A DNA stretch of 16,070 nucleotides from Candidatus Krumholzibacteriia bacterium (GCA_026387805.1 JAPLKY010000017.1:1-16070), one strand, 5' to 3'. Shown: positions 7,152 to 13,640, counted from the first letter of the stretch. Translations and numbers: made by a program. The notes: a model not told the origin generated them from the sequence alone.

Positions 7152-9071
7152 CTATATCTTCTTCTGCGCCTCGAGGCGCGCCACGATTCTTTCCATCTCC
7201 GTTATGAGATCGTCGATCGTCTTGAAGGCCGCCTGCGACGGCTCCGGCGTCATCATATCGACTCCCGCCTTCTTGAGCAGCGTGAGCGGATAATCGCTCC
7301 CCCCCGCCCTGAGCAGGTTGAGGTAGCGCTCGACGCCGTCCTTCCCGGCGAGCGCCTTGTCGGCGAGCGCCATCGAGGAGATCATCCCCGTGCTGTACTG
7401 GAACACGTAGTAGTTCCTGAAGAAGTGCGGTACTCCGCTCCATTCGTTCTGGATATAGTCGTCGACCCTGAGCACGCCCTTGTCGTGGCCGTAGTACCTG
7501 CGCGTCAGCTCGAGGTATTTCTCGTTGAGCCAATCGGGAGTGAGCGCCTTCCCTTCCTCGACGCGCCGATGCATCGCGAGCTCGAACTCCGCGAAGAGCG
7601 TCTGCCGGAAGATCGTGCCGCGTATCTGATCAAGATAGCTATCGAGCAAATACAATTTAAAGAGATCGTCCTTCTCGCTCTTCAGCATGTGCTTCAAGAG
7701 GAGCGTCTCGTTGAAGGTCGAGGCGATCTCGGCGAGGAACAGCGGATACCCGGCATCCGAATAGGACTGATTCTTCGTGGCCAGGTAGGAATGCACCGCA
7801 TGGCCGAGCTCATGTCCGATCGTGGAGACTTCGTTGTACGAGCCGTTGAAGTTCATCTTCACGAACGGATGAACACCGTACACGCCGCCCGAGTAGGCGC
7901 CGCTCTGTTTGCCTTTGTTGGGGTATATGTCGATCCAGCGCTGCCCGAACGCTTCACGGAGGACCGCTCCGTATTCGGGGCCGAGCGGCTTGAGCGCTTG
8001 CGTGATGAGCGTCCGGGTTTCGTCCCACGTGAAGGTCTTGTCGATCGCCTTGACCGCCGAGCCATAGATATCCTCGTAGCGCATCGTGTCGAGACCCTGG
8101 AGCCGCCCCTTGAGCTTCAGGTAGCGGTGGAACACGCCGATATTGTCGTTCACGGACTTGATGAGCTGGTAATAGACGAGCGTGTCGATCCCGTCGGCGT
8201 CGAGACGCGCCTCGAGACAGTCCTTGTACCTGGAGGTCTGCGCCGAAAAGAGATGCCGCTTCATCTCGCCGTCGAAAAGGGCGGCGAAGGTGTTCTCGTA
8301 CTTCTTGCGATTCTCCCAGTAGGTCTTCATGACGAGGGTACGATCCACCGGATCCTTCGACGCGCGGAGCCGGTAATACGTCGCGTTGTTGAGCGTGACC
8401 GTGCTCCCGTCGGCCAGCTTCACCTCGGGCGCCGGCATATCGACGTCGTTGAGCATGTTCGCGGCCTTCCCCGGCGCGCCGGCGAAGAGCCCCGTCCTCG
8501 AGACGATCTGCTGCTGATCCTCGGGAAGCACGTGTTCCCGCAGACGAATCGTCTGCTCGATGGAGAAGCGATACGGCTTGAGACGCGGCTCCTCCCTGAA
8601 ATAGGCGGCGAGCGTCTCGTCTTTCAGCTTGAGAAGATCTTCATTGATGAACGCAAGCTTGACGCCGATCTGCACGAACATCGACTGCAGCTCGCCTTTC
8701 ATAACCTGGAACCTGGAATTGCTCATGTCGACGTCGCTCTGGAACGAGGCGTACGAGAAAAGCCTCTCCGCCTTCTGCCAGATGGCGTCGGTCAGCTCGT
8801 AGAGATCGGCCATCTTCCGCGCGCTTTCGGTCCACCCCTCCGCCTTCGCGTCGATCTGGGGAACGAGCTCGGCGAGTGCGTCCTTGTCTTTCTGCCAATC
8901 CTCGTACGTCGGATAGATATCCTCGACCCGCCAGGTGTACTCGACGGGAACCTCGGAGCGCGGTTTCATGGAGTAATCGGGAACGTCCTTCTCGGCCGCG
9001 ACCGCGATTCCCGAAAAGAGCAGCGCGAGCAGGAGCACCGCGGAGAGCGTCGCGAGGCGGGATCTGAACAT
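7152..9071 (-). CDS. Exported M3 family oligoendopeptidase (PepF-like)
   Basis: This is a 639-residue zinc metallopeptidase of the oligoendopeptidase F group (M3B), which cleaves medium-length peptides internally. The catalytic motif HELGH lies at residues 420-424 inside STIGHELGHAVHS, and the third zinc ligand is probably E448 in LAEIASTFNE. The N-terminal region (VEYTWRVEDIYPTYEDWQKD) is the standard PepF opening. PepF is usually cytoplasmic; here the sequence starts with a signal peptide (MFRSRLATLSAVLLLALLFS, then AVAAE), so this copy is probably periplasmic. ATG 9071 is fixed by AAGGAGG about six bases upstream. A longer in-frame start at 9194 would add 41 residues of poor quality and hide the signal. 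It is probably a partner of the other exported peptidases in peptide use. Confidence 0.95.
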   Translation of the reverse strand: MFRSRLATLSAVLLLALLFSGIAVAAEKDVPDYSMKPRSEVPVEYTWRVEDIYPTYEDWQKDKDALAELVPQIDAKAEGWTESARKMADLYELTDAIWQKAERLFSYASFQSDVDMSNSRFQVMKGELQSMFVQIGVKLAFINEDLLKLKDETLAAYFREEPRLKPYRFSIEQTIRLREHVLPEDQQQIVSRTGLFAGAPGKAANMLNDVDMPAPEVKLADGSTVTLNNATYYRLRASKDPVDRTLVMKTYWENRKKYENTFAALFDGEMKRHLFSAQTSRYKDCLEARLDADGIDTLVYYQLIKSVNDNIGVFHRYLKLKGRLQGLDTMRYEDIYGSAVKAIDKTFTWDETRTLITQALKPLGPEYGAVLREAFGQRWIDIYPNKGKQSGAYSGGVYGVHPFVKMNFNGSYNEVSTIGHELGHAVHSYLATKNQSYSDAGYPLFLAEIASTFNETLLLKHMLKSEKDDLFKLYLLDSYLDQIRGTIFRQTLFAEFELAMHRRVEEGKALTPDWLNEKYLELTRRYYGHDKGVLRVDDYIQNEWSGVPHFFRNYYVFQYSTGMISSMALADKALAGKDGVERYLNLLRAGGSDYPLTLLKKAGVDMMTPEPSQAAFKTIDDLITEMERIVARLEAQKKI

Positions 9072-9260
9072 GAAGGCCTCCTTGCCGTTGTGCCGAAAGA
9101 GTATCTTCGGCCGGGGGTAAAAAAGAAGCTCCACGACGCGGGCATTTTTCGGCCTCCATCGCGAAAGCTCTTCCAACATACCTGGTGTACACAATTCCGG
9201 GGAAATAGTTTCATCCCGCCGGCGATTATTCGAGAAATCGCGGAGGGGCGGCGCAGGGCG

Positions 9261-9575
9261 TCAGTCTTCCGCGTTCTCGACGAACACCACTCTCGCCACG
9301 CCGGACAATGCCTTCCCCATATGCCGGTGCTTCCGGCCGGGAGGGATGAAGATCCCGTCCCCCGGATTGAACGTGAAGCTCCCCTCGTCGAACGCGATCT
9401 CGAAACGGCCCTCGAGCAGATACCCGATGTGCCCCTTCTCGCACCAGTGGGGCTCGAGGTCCCTCGTGTACTCGACGAGACGGAGCCGACGCGAGCCGTG
9501 CGTCACCGCTTTGAACCGGATACCTTTCGTAGGCGACTGCCAGGGAAGACGGCTGAATTCGACAAGATAATCCAT
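9261..9575 (-). CDS. Single-domain cupin protein
   Basis: This 104-residue cupin is a complete small beta-barrel. Motif 1 is HWCEKGHIGYLLEGRFE and motif 2 is PGDGIFIPPGRKHRH, which together supply His/Glu-type metal ligands. Small stand-alone cupins may be sensors, isomerases or dioxygenases, and nothing here identifies a ligand. GGAG eight bases before the ATG supports the start. The gene is transcribed away from the XRE operon. An extended -10 (TGG then TATACT, on the minus strand at 9617-9612) would give a leader of about 30 bases. Its -35 zone is covered by one of the two palindromes, so it is a likely member of the same regulon. Confidence 0.85.
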   Translation of the reverse strand: MDYLVEFSRLPWQSPTKGIRFKAVTHGSRRLRLVEYTRDLEPHWCEKGHIGYLLEGRFEIAFDEGSFTFNPGDGIFIPPGRKHRHMGKALSGVARVVFVENAED

Positions 9576-9611
9576 CGCTTACACTCCTTGCTTTATCGTT
9601 ACCGCCGCCGC

Positions 9612-9617
9612 AGTATA
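9612..9617 (-). promoter_or_regulatory. Extended -10 promoter for the cupin gene
   Basis: On the minus strand TGG-TATACT has a five-of-six -10 hexamer with the TGn extension, about 37 bases before the cupin ATG. TTTACA lies upstream at a 20-base spacing, too far for a normal -35, so the extended -10 probably carries the activity. The upstream palindrome (9636-9657) covers the -35 zone. Confidence 0.5.
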
Positions 9618-9635
9618 CCACTATCCTTTGAAAAA

Positions 9636-9657
9636 TTTGTAAAGCTAACTTGACAAA
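9636..9657. promoter_or_regulatory. Operator site 1 (imperfect palindrome) between divergent promoters
   Basis: TTTGTAAAG-CTAA-CTTGACAAA has nine-base arms with one mismatch. It contains the -35 (TTGACA, 9650-9655) of the rightward promoter and lies over the -35 zone of the leftward cupin promoter, so one bound repressor could silence both. It matches site 2 in the core TGTAAAG-N4-CTT(G/T)ACA. Confidence 0.65.
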
Positions 9658-9677
9658 TTGTCGAATCGGACTATATT
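9650..9677 (+). promoter_or_regulatory. Promoter of the membrane-protein/XRE/hydrolase operon
   Basis: TTGACA (9650-9655), a 16-base spacer and TATATT (9672-9677, five of six) form a good sigma-70-like promoter. TATTAC with an 18-base spacer is a weaker alternative. Transcription would start near 9684, at the left edge of palindrome 2, and the operon's first ATG is at 9721. Confidence 0.65.
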
Positions 9678-9683
9678 ACAAAA

Positions 9684-9701
9684 TGTAAAGCGTACTTTAC
9701 A
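9684..9701. promoter_or_regulatory. Operator site 2 (perfect palindrome)
   Basis: TGTAAAG-CGTA-CTTTACA has perfect seven-base arms and starts 46 bases after the same core in site 1. It sits at the predicted transcription start of the rightward operon, where a bound dimer would block initiation. The XRE protein encoded 200 bases downstream is the obvious candidate to bind it. Confidence 0.7.
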
Positions 9702-9720
9702 CACCGAAAGGAGCTCGCGC

Positions 9721-9909
9721 ATGTATATGAAGAACAGGGAAGTTATCCTGCCGACGAGCATCGCCTTCCTGTGCATATCGCTGCTTCTGCACAGGTGGAC
9801 GGGGAGCTCGTCATGGATCAACTTTTTCGAAGGCGTCTTTTTGGGAATGTCCCTCGCGCTCGCCGTTTTCGCATTGGTCGTGGGCGCGCTCTCGAGAAGC
9901 CATGAATGA
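9721..9909 (+). CDS. Small two-helix membrane protein, first gene of XRE operon
   Basis: This is a 62-residue protein with two hydrophobic segments (about residues 9-24 and 35-57) and short polar ends. I do not recognise a family. The start at ATG 9721 is set by AAAGGAG (9707-9713) seven bases upstream. The frame is open further upstream, but an earlier start would lie within the promoter. Its last eight bases overlap the start of the XRE gene, so the two are translationally coupled. Small membrane proteins cotranscribed with tiny XRE regulators recur in bacteria and may sense or modulate membrane state; here that is only an inference. Confidence 0.7.
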   Translation: MYMKNREVILPTSIAFLCISLLLHRWTGSSSWINFFEGVFLGMSLALAVFALVVGALSRSHE

Positions 9910-10114
9910 CAGGGTTGCGAACAGCGTCCGGGAGCACCGGAAGAACGCGGGGCTCACGCAGGAGGATCTCGCCGCGGCGATGAGCGTGTCGCGGCAGACG
10001 ATCATCTCGATCGAAAAGGGAAAATACATCCCGAGCCTCCCCCTCGCCCTCAAGCTCGCGCGCTTCTTCAAATGCTCCACGGACGACGTGTTCGCAATCG
10101 AGGAAGGAGAATGA
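9902..10114 (+). CDS. Small XRE-family helix-turn-helix repressor
   Basis: This 70-residue single-domain protein is almost entirely a lambda-Cro/XRE helix-turn-helix. VREHRKNAGLTQEDLAAAM (about residues 9-27) covers the first helix and the start of the HTH, and SVSRQTIISIEKGKYIPSL contains the recognition helix and the conserved IEKGKYIPS turn. LALKLARFFKCSTDDVF closes the domain. There is no sensor domain, so a signal must come through another protein or a ligand on this fold. Such proteins bind palindromes as dimers, and two matching palindromes lie at the operon promoter, so negative autoregulation is likely. It overlaps the preceding small membrane gene by eight bases, and the following gene starts two bases after its stop. 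Confidence 0.92.
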   Translation: MNDRVANSVREHRKNAGLTQEDLAAAMSVSRQTIISIEKGKYIPSLPLALKLARFFKCSTDDVFAIEEGE

Positions 10115-10115
10115 T

Positions 10116-10364
10116 ATGACGGCCCGCGGTTTCTTCGTCAATTTCTTCGGATGGAAGCAGGATGCAATGCTCGACGAGCGGTTTATCATGCATCGTTTCA
10201 AATCGACGCGCCTCGCCGTGCTCGTCGGGACCGCCATGCTGCTCGCGTTCTTTACGTATCACGCGGTCGCGAACAAGACGATCCGATGGGATCTCTTCAG
10301 CGTCATGGTCGCGATGGCCGTCGCGAAGATCTGCGCGATGCTGTACTATCACAGAACGAACTGA
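10116..10364 (+). CDS. Small two-helix membrane protein, third gene of XRE operon
   Basis: This 82-residue protein has a soluble N-terminal third (GFFVNFFGWKQDAMLDER) followed by two membrane segments at about residues 32-50 and 58-77, ending in YYHRTN. The DERF...HRFKSTRLA arrangement ahead of the helices recalls small integral proteins encoded beside XRE regulators (DUF2178-like), but I cannot confirm membership. GGAAGGAG ends about eight bases before the ATG, within the end of the XRE gene. The tight packing marks it as part of the same operon. A role as membrane partner of the regulator or hydrolase is possible, not shown. Confidence 0.72.
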   Translation: MTARGFFVNFFGWKQDAMLDERFIMHRFKSTRLAVLVGTAMLLAFFTYHAVANKTIRWDLFSVMVAMAVAKICAMLYYHRTN

Positions 10365-10381
10365 AACCGGGAAAGGAGTCC

Positions 10382-11245
10382 ATGATGAAGCGCGTATCGA
10401 TCGTAATGCTCGCGGCCCTTCTCGCCGTCGTTCTCGGGCCGCTCTGCGCGGCCTCCGCGAGGAACGGGACCGTGAAATCGCAGGACGGCATTCCGCTGAG
10501 CTATACCGTTCAGGGCAAGGACACGCCCGCGATCGTGTTCGTCCATTGCTGGAGCTGCGACAAGAGCTACTGGAAGGACCAGCTCCCCTATTTCGAGAAG
10601 AAGTATACGGTCGTCGCCCTCGACCTCGCCGGCCACGGCGACTCGGGGCTCGGCCGCGCGGATTGGACGGTCGAATCGTTCGCGGCGGACGTCGTCGCGG
10701 TCGTCGATGCGCTCAAGCTCAAGAAGGTCATCCTCGTCGGCCATTCGATGGGGGGCCCGGTCAGCCTCGAGGCGGCGAGAATGATGCCCGGGCGCGTGAT
10801 CGGCGTCATCGGCGTCGACACGTTCCAGGATTTCGGCGAGACATATTCCGAGGAGCAGCAGAAACAGTGGCTCGACGCGTTCCAGGCGGATTTTTCGAAG
10901 GTAACGGACGGGTTCGTGCGGAGCATGTTCGCGGCCGGCGCCGATACGGCGATCGTCGACCGTATCGCGGCCGATATGGCTTCGGGCCCCCCGGAGGTTG
11001 GAATCGGGGCGATGAAGAACATGCTGCGCTACGATCCCGCCCCGGCCGTTCGGGAAATCAAGGTCCCGATCCGCGGCATCAACGCCGACAAGTGGCCGAC
11101 GAACGTCGAGGGAAACAAGAAGCTCGCGGCCTCGTTCAGCGTGAAGCTCATGCCGGGACGGGGGCACTTTGTGCAGATCGAGGATCCGGCGACGTTCAAC
11201 AAGCTTCTCGACGAGACGATCGCCGAGATCGTGAAGGGAAAATAG
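10382..11245 (+). CDS. Exported alpha/beta hydrolase
   Basis: This is a 287-residue alpha/beta-hydrolase fold protein with a signal peptide (residues 1 to about 26, KRVSIVMLAALLAVVLGPL, then CAASA). It acts as an esterase, lipase or related hydrolase outside the cytoplasm. The nucleophile elbow is GHSMGG (Ser122), the base is in GRGHFVQIEDP (His262), and the acid is probably Asp236 in INADKWP. The oxyanion-loop segment, normally HGxx, reads VHCWSCD (54-60), with cysteine replacing the usual glycine and a second cysteine three residues on. AAAGGAG (10372-10378) lies three bases before ATG 10382 and six before ATG 10385, so the second ATG may be the real start. It is the last gene of the XRE operon, 17 bases after the small membrane protein. 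A membrane lipid or secreted ester is a plausible substrate but unproven. Confidence 0.9.
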   Translation: MMKRVSIVMLAALLAVVLGPLCAASARNGTVKSQDGIPLSYTVQGKDTPAIVFVHCWSCDKSYWKDQLPYFEKKYTVVALDLAGHGDSGLGRADWTVESFAADVVAVVDALKLKKVILVGHSMGGPVSLEAARMMPGRVIGVIGVDTFQDFGETYSEEQQKQWLDAFQADFSKVTDGFVRSMFAAGADTAIVDRIAADMASGPPEVGIGAMKNMLRYDPAPAVREIKVPIRGINADKWPTNVEGNKKLAASFSVKLMPGRGHFVQIEDPATFNKLLDETIAEIVKGK

Positions 11246-11285
11246 CGCGCCCTGCTCGGGGAGGATTGCAGCGCGGCGAGCGGCG

Positions 11286-12077
11286 CTACACCGCGAGCTC
11301 TCCGCGGAGGATCGTGACCGCGTGCCCGCCGAGAAAGACGCGATCCTCCGCGAGACGCACGCGGACGACCCCTCCGCGCGCGGAGGCCTGGTAAGCCTTC
11401 ATCTCGGTCTTTCCGAGCTTCGCGCCCCAGTAGGGGCCGAGGCAGCAGTGAGCGGAGCCGGTCACCGGATCCTCGTCCACTCCGACGGCCGGAGCGAAGA
11501 AGCGCGACACGAAATCGAATCCCGCCGAGCTCGCGGCAGCCGTGACAATCACGCCGCGTGCCCGTATCTTCTTGAGGCTCGCGATGTCGGGCGCGCAGTC
11601 CCTGACGATCTCCTGCGATTCGACCTCGACGAGGTAATCGAACGCGTTTCGCCCGATGTAGCGCGGCTCCACGCCGAGAGCCTCGATGAGCCCATCCGGC
11701 GCATCGGCCGGTTCCGCCGGCTTCGCGGGAAAATCGAGCTCGATCAGACCGCCGCTCCGCGCCGCGGTCAGAAGCCCGCTCTTGGTCTGAAACCTCGCCT
11801 GCGCCTTCGGCGCGAGATCGCCCGTCTCCCAGAGAATGTGCGCGCTCGCGAGCGTCGCGTGGCCGCAGAGCTCGACCTCGGCGACGGGCGTGAACCAGCG
11901 AAGATTGTAGCCGTCCTTTCCCCGGTACAGAAACGCCGTCTCGGAAAGGTTCATCTCGCGCGCGATGCTCTGCATCCACCCTTCGTCGCGCGGCCCCGGA
12001 AGAATACAGACCCCCGCCGGATTTCCGGCAAACGGCTTTTCCGTGAAGGAATCGACCGTGAAGATATTCTCGCTCAT
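11286..12077 (-). CDS. PhzF family isomerase/epimerase
   Basis: This 263-residue protein belongs to the PhzF family, whose fold is shared with diaminopimelate epimerase and proline racemase. VDSFTEKPFAGNPAGVC (residues 8-24) is the family opening, LSETAFL carries the catalytic glutamate (E46), FTPVAEVELCGHAT (62-75) is the domain signature, and GVDEDPVTGSAH (199-210) is the second-domain signature. PhzF itself isomerises a phenazine precursor; most relatives have no known substrate and no phenazine genes are near. The ATG at 12077 has GGGAGG seven bases upstream and overlaps the stop of the shortened cupin as ATGA. An in-frame ATG at 12122 lies inside that cupin and is less likely. It is the last gene of a three-gene minus-strand operon. 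Confidence 0.93.
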   Translation of the reverse strand: MSENIFTVDSFTEKPFAGNPAGVCILPGPRDEGWMQSIAREMNLSETAFLYRGKDGYNLRWFTPVAEVELCGHATLASAHILWETGDLAPKAQARFQTKSGLLTAARSGGLIELDFPAKPAEPADAPDGLIEALGVEPRYIGRNAFDYLVEVESQEIVRDCAPDIASLKKIRARGVIVTAAASSAGFDFVSRFFAPAVGVDEDPVTGSAHCCLGPYWGAKLGKTEMKAYQASARGGVVRVRLAEDRVFLGGHAVTILRGELAV

Positions 12078-12301
12078 TTGAGATCCTCCCTCACCGGACA
12101 GAACACGTCGACGATCGTGCACGCTGAAACCGATCGGCCGCTGTGCCTGACGTTCGACGGGATGACCGCCGCGGAACCCGCCTCCATCCGCCTCGTATCG
12201 CCGCCGATCGTGAGTTTCTCCGTATGAAGAAACCGGGCCGTCGCTCCGGGGAACATTTCTCTCTTCTCGAGCTCGGACAGTTTCAGGAACGTCTCTTTCA
12301 T
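12074..12301 (-). CDS. Shortened cupin-like protein lacking cupin motif 1
   Basis: This is a 75-residue protein with both ends of a small cupin but not the middle. MKETFLKLSELEKREMFPG and ARFLHTEKLT (22-31) match the usual N-terminal strand region. IGGDTRRMEAGSAAVIPSNV then HSG is cupin motif 2, followed by the usual ending IVDVFCPVRED. About 35-40 residues that should carry HxHxxxE motif 1 are absent, with an in-frame join near residue 31 (about base 12210). Without motif 1 most metal ligands are gone, so it is either inactive or repurposed. It remains translated in principle: AGGAGG lies nine bases upstream, and it is tied to both neighbours by ATGA overlaps (with the GT-A-like gene at its start and PhzF at its end). 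It may survive only as a coupling unit in the operon. Confidence 0.65.
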   Translation of the reverse strand: MKETFLKLSELEKREMFPGATARFLHTEKLTIGGDTRRMEAGSAAVIPSNVRHSGRSVSACTIVDVFCPVREDLK

Positions 12302-13341
12302 GCGGGCTTGCCTCCTCGCTGAAATTTGAACCGCATCTTCGTATCGGCGCCGTTCCCCGCGCCGCTCCCGTGCCCCAGACGTTTCTCGAGCCAGGAGACG
12401 GTTTCGGCGGAGCCCTTGAGCTTTGCGCTCCCGTCCGGGGCCGGATTCCGGAAATAGGCGTCGTATCGAAGCGTCACGACCCCATCGAGCGTATCGAACG
12501 GCTTGTCCGCGCCGTACGTCTCCTTGAAGAACAGGGGATAGTTGTAGCCGTCGGGAAGAAGCGTCATCTCGTCTCTTCCGAGCAGCTTCATGATCGCGCC
12601 GCTCAGCGCCGCCTGGTGCAGAAAGAGGCGCACGCGCTCGTCCTTCCTGCATATCTCGACGAGAACGGGGTCGCGATACAGCACGGAGAAGGCTTCGGCC
12701 CACTTCTTCAGGAGCCCGCGCTCGGGGCGCACGGCGAGAAGCCCCGCGTTGAAATAGGGGCGAAGCGTCTTTCCGTCGGCGACCGTCTTCATCGGGAAGA
12801 CGGCGGATTCCGGAACGGACAGCCTCTCGTAGACGCGGCGCCAGAACGCATCCGGCTTCTCCGAATAGAGAGAGCCGATATTCTGATGCATCGCGGGCCG
12901 GTAGCCGAGACTGGCGCCCCTGACGAGCACGAGCTCCCGCGGCTCCATGAGCACGACGGTGTCCTCGTCCATCCAGACGAGGATCGAGGCGGCGCCCTTC
13001 GCCGCGGCCTCGGCGCGCGCCGCCGCGAACACCTTTCCCGCGTAGGGAACCTCGCGAGCCTCCCGTGGCGCGTCGCTCGGCCTCACCTCCGCCCCGAGAG
13101 GAGCGAAGCTCTTCACGAGCCCCTCCCTCGTCTTCAGAAGGTTCGAGGGCGCATAGATCCAGACCGGCGCATCCGCGAACCGGCCGCCGAAGGTTCGAAT
13201 GCTCTCGACGAGAATGAGCGTATTATGAAGCTGCTCGCCGTCCCCGGCGTATGCGGCGACGATAACGGGGCGTGCCGCGCCGAAGAGACACGCCGCGGGG
13301 ACACGCATCAGCATCGCGAGAATCAAAGCCACGTTCCTCAT
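12298..13341 (-). CDS. Exported GT-A/GT8-like glycosyltransferase-fold protein
   Basis: The product is a 347-residue protein whose core resembles GT-A-fold nucleotide-sugar transferases of the GT8 type. The pattern is LHNTLILVESIRTFGG near the start, ILVWMDEDTVVLMEP (120-134) with the DxD metal motif D125-E-D127, YFNAGLLAVRP (196-206), and LHQAALSGAI (241-250). These fit the strand, DxD and acceptor-side motifs. Unlike ordinary GTs, it starts with a hydrophobic stretch (about residues 3-21) that looks like a signal peptide or anchor, so it may work outside the cytoplasm, where nucleotide sugars are normally absent. GGAGG lies ten bases before the ATG. It is the first gene of an operon with the shortened cupin and PhzF. 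Substrate unknown; an inactive GT-like fold is an alternative. Confidence 0.65.
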   Translation of the reverse strand: MRNVALILAMLMRVPAACLFGAARPVIVAAYAGDGEQLHNTLILVESIRTFGGRFADAPVWIYAPSNLLKTREGLVKSFAPLGAEVRPSDAPREAREVPYAGKVFAAARAEAAAKGAASILVWMDEDTVVLMEPRELVLVRGASLGYRPAMHQNIGSLYSEKPDAFWRRVYERLSVPESAVFPMKTVADGKTLRPYFNAGLLAVRPERGLLKKWAEAFSVLYRDPVLVEICRKDERVRLFLHQAALSGAIMKLLGRDEMTLLPDGYNYPLFFKETYGADKPFDTLDGVVTLRYDAYFRNPAPDGSAKLKGSAETVSWLEKRLGHGSGAGNGADTKMRFKFQRGGKPA

Positions 13342-13420
13342 CCGCGGTCATCCTCCATGATACGGATACACGATGGTACTGTAGCAGGAAACACCCGAAA
13401 AACGCAAAATGGAATGAATT

Positions 13421-13498
13421 CTACTTGCCGCCGCATACAAGCGTCATGATGAAGAACAGGATAAGCAGCACGAGAAACGTCAGGCAGAAGGATTTCAT
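13421..13498 (-). CDS. Possible 25-residue hydrophobic peptide
   Basis: This short frame encodes MKSFCLTFLVLLILFFIMTL then VCGGK: one basic residue, about 19 hydrophobic ones and a short polar tail, the composition of a single-span membrane peptide. AGGGGG lies nine bases before the ATG. The last part (LVCGG) resembles a lipobox but has valine before the cysteine, so lipoprotein processing is unlikely. It lies 79 bases upstream of the GT-A-like operon on the same strand and behind a large inverted repeat. A chance frame cannot be excluded at this length. Confidence 0.4.
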   Translation of the reverse strand: MKSFCLTFLVLLILFFIMTLVCGGK

Positions 13499-13522
13499 TG
13501 CGATTCGCCCCCTGGAAATTTC

Positions 13523-13584
13523 GGGGCGCCGCGGCCGAATGCGCCCACCACGCTTCGTCCAATTGACCCCACGAACGGCGCCCC
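13523..13584. repeat. Long interrupted inverted repeat, possible structured leader
   Basis: GGGGCGCCG (13523-13531) and CGGCGCCCC (13576-13584) are perfect nine-base arms, 44 bases apart. Directly inside the right arm, ACGAA (13571-13575) can pair with TTCGT (13554-13558), so the right side stacks into a 14-base stem with a 22-base side arm on the left. It lies between the glycyl radical enzyme and the 25-residue peptide. No T-run follows on either strand, so it is not a standard terminator. Confidence 0.5.
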
Positions 13585-13640
13585 ACCGGTAATACACACA
13601 CCGACCGCTTTTGGTTCCCGGTTGATTGATGTGATTTCGC

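Noticed and set aside
9092..9111. Hairpin GCCGAA / TTCGGC in the leader of the M3 peptidase gene, considered as a terminator
   Set aside because: The stem is only six pairs with an eight-base loop, and no T-run follows it in either direction.
6336..9653. A very long plus-strand open frame (over 1,000 codons) across the methyltransferase, M3 peptidase and cupin region
   Set aside because: It is antisense to genes with clear motifs (SAM motif I, HELGH, cupin motifs), is dominated by Arg, Glu and Leu as expected of GC-rich shadow frames, and shows no domain.
11246..11285. GC-rich gap between the convergent hydrolase and PhzF genes, checked for a terminator
   Set aside because: Only short, interrupted complementarities are visible and there is no T-run on either strand.
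11286..12077. PhzF gene considered as a hydroxyproline epimerase working with HypD, because the folds are related
   Set aside because: The sequence has PhzF signatures (catalytic Glu46, GVDEDPVTGSAH) and not the paired catalytic cysteines of proline racemase/hydroxyproline epimerase.
12370..13449. A 359-codon plus-strand frame opposite the GT-A-like gene
   Set aside because: Antisense shadow of a gene with recognisable motifs and a ribosome-binding site; its translation has only low-complexity Arg/Glu/Gly-rich composition.
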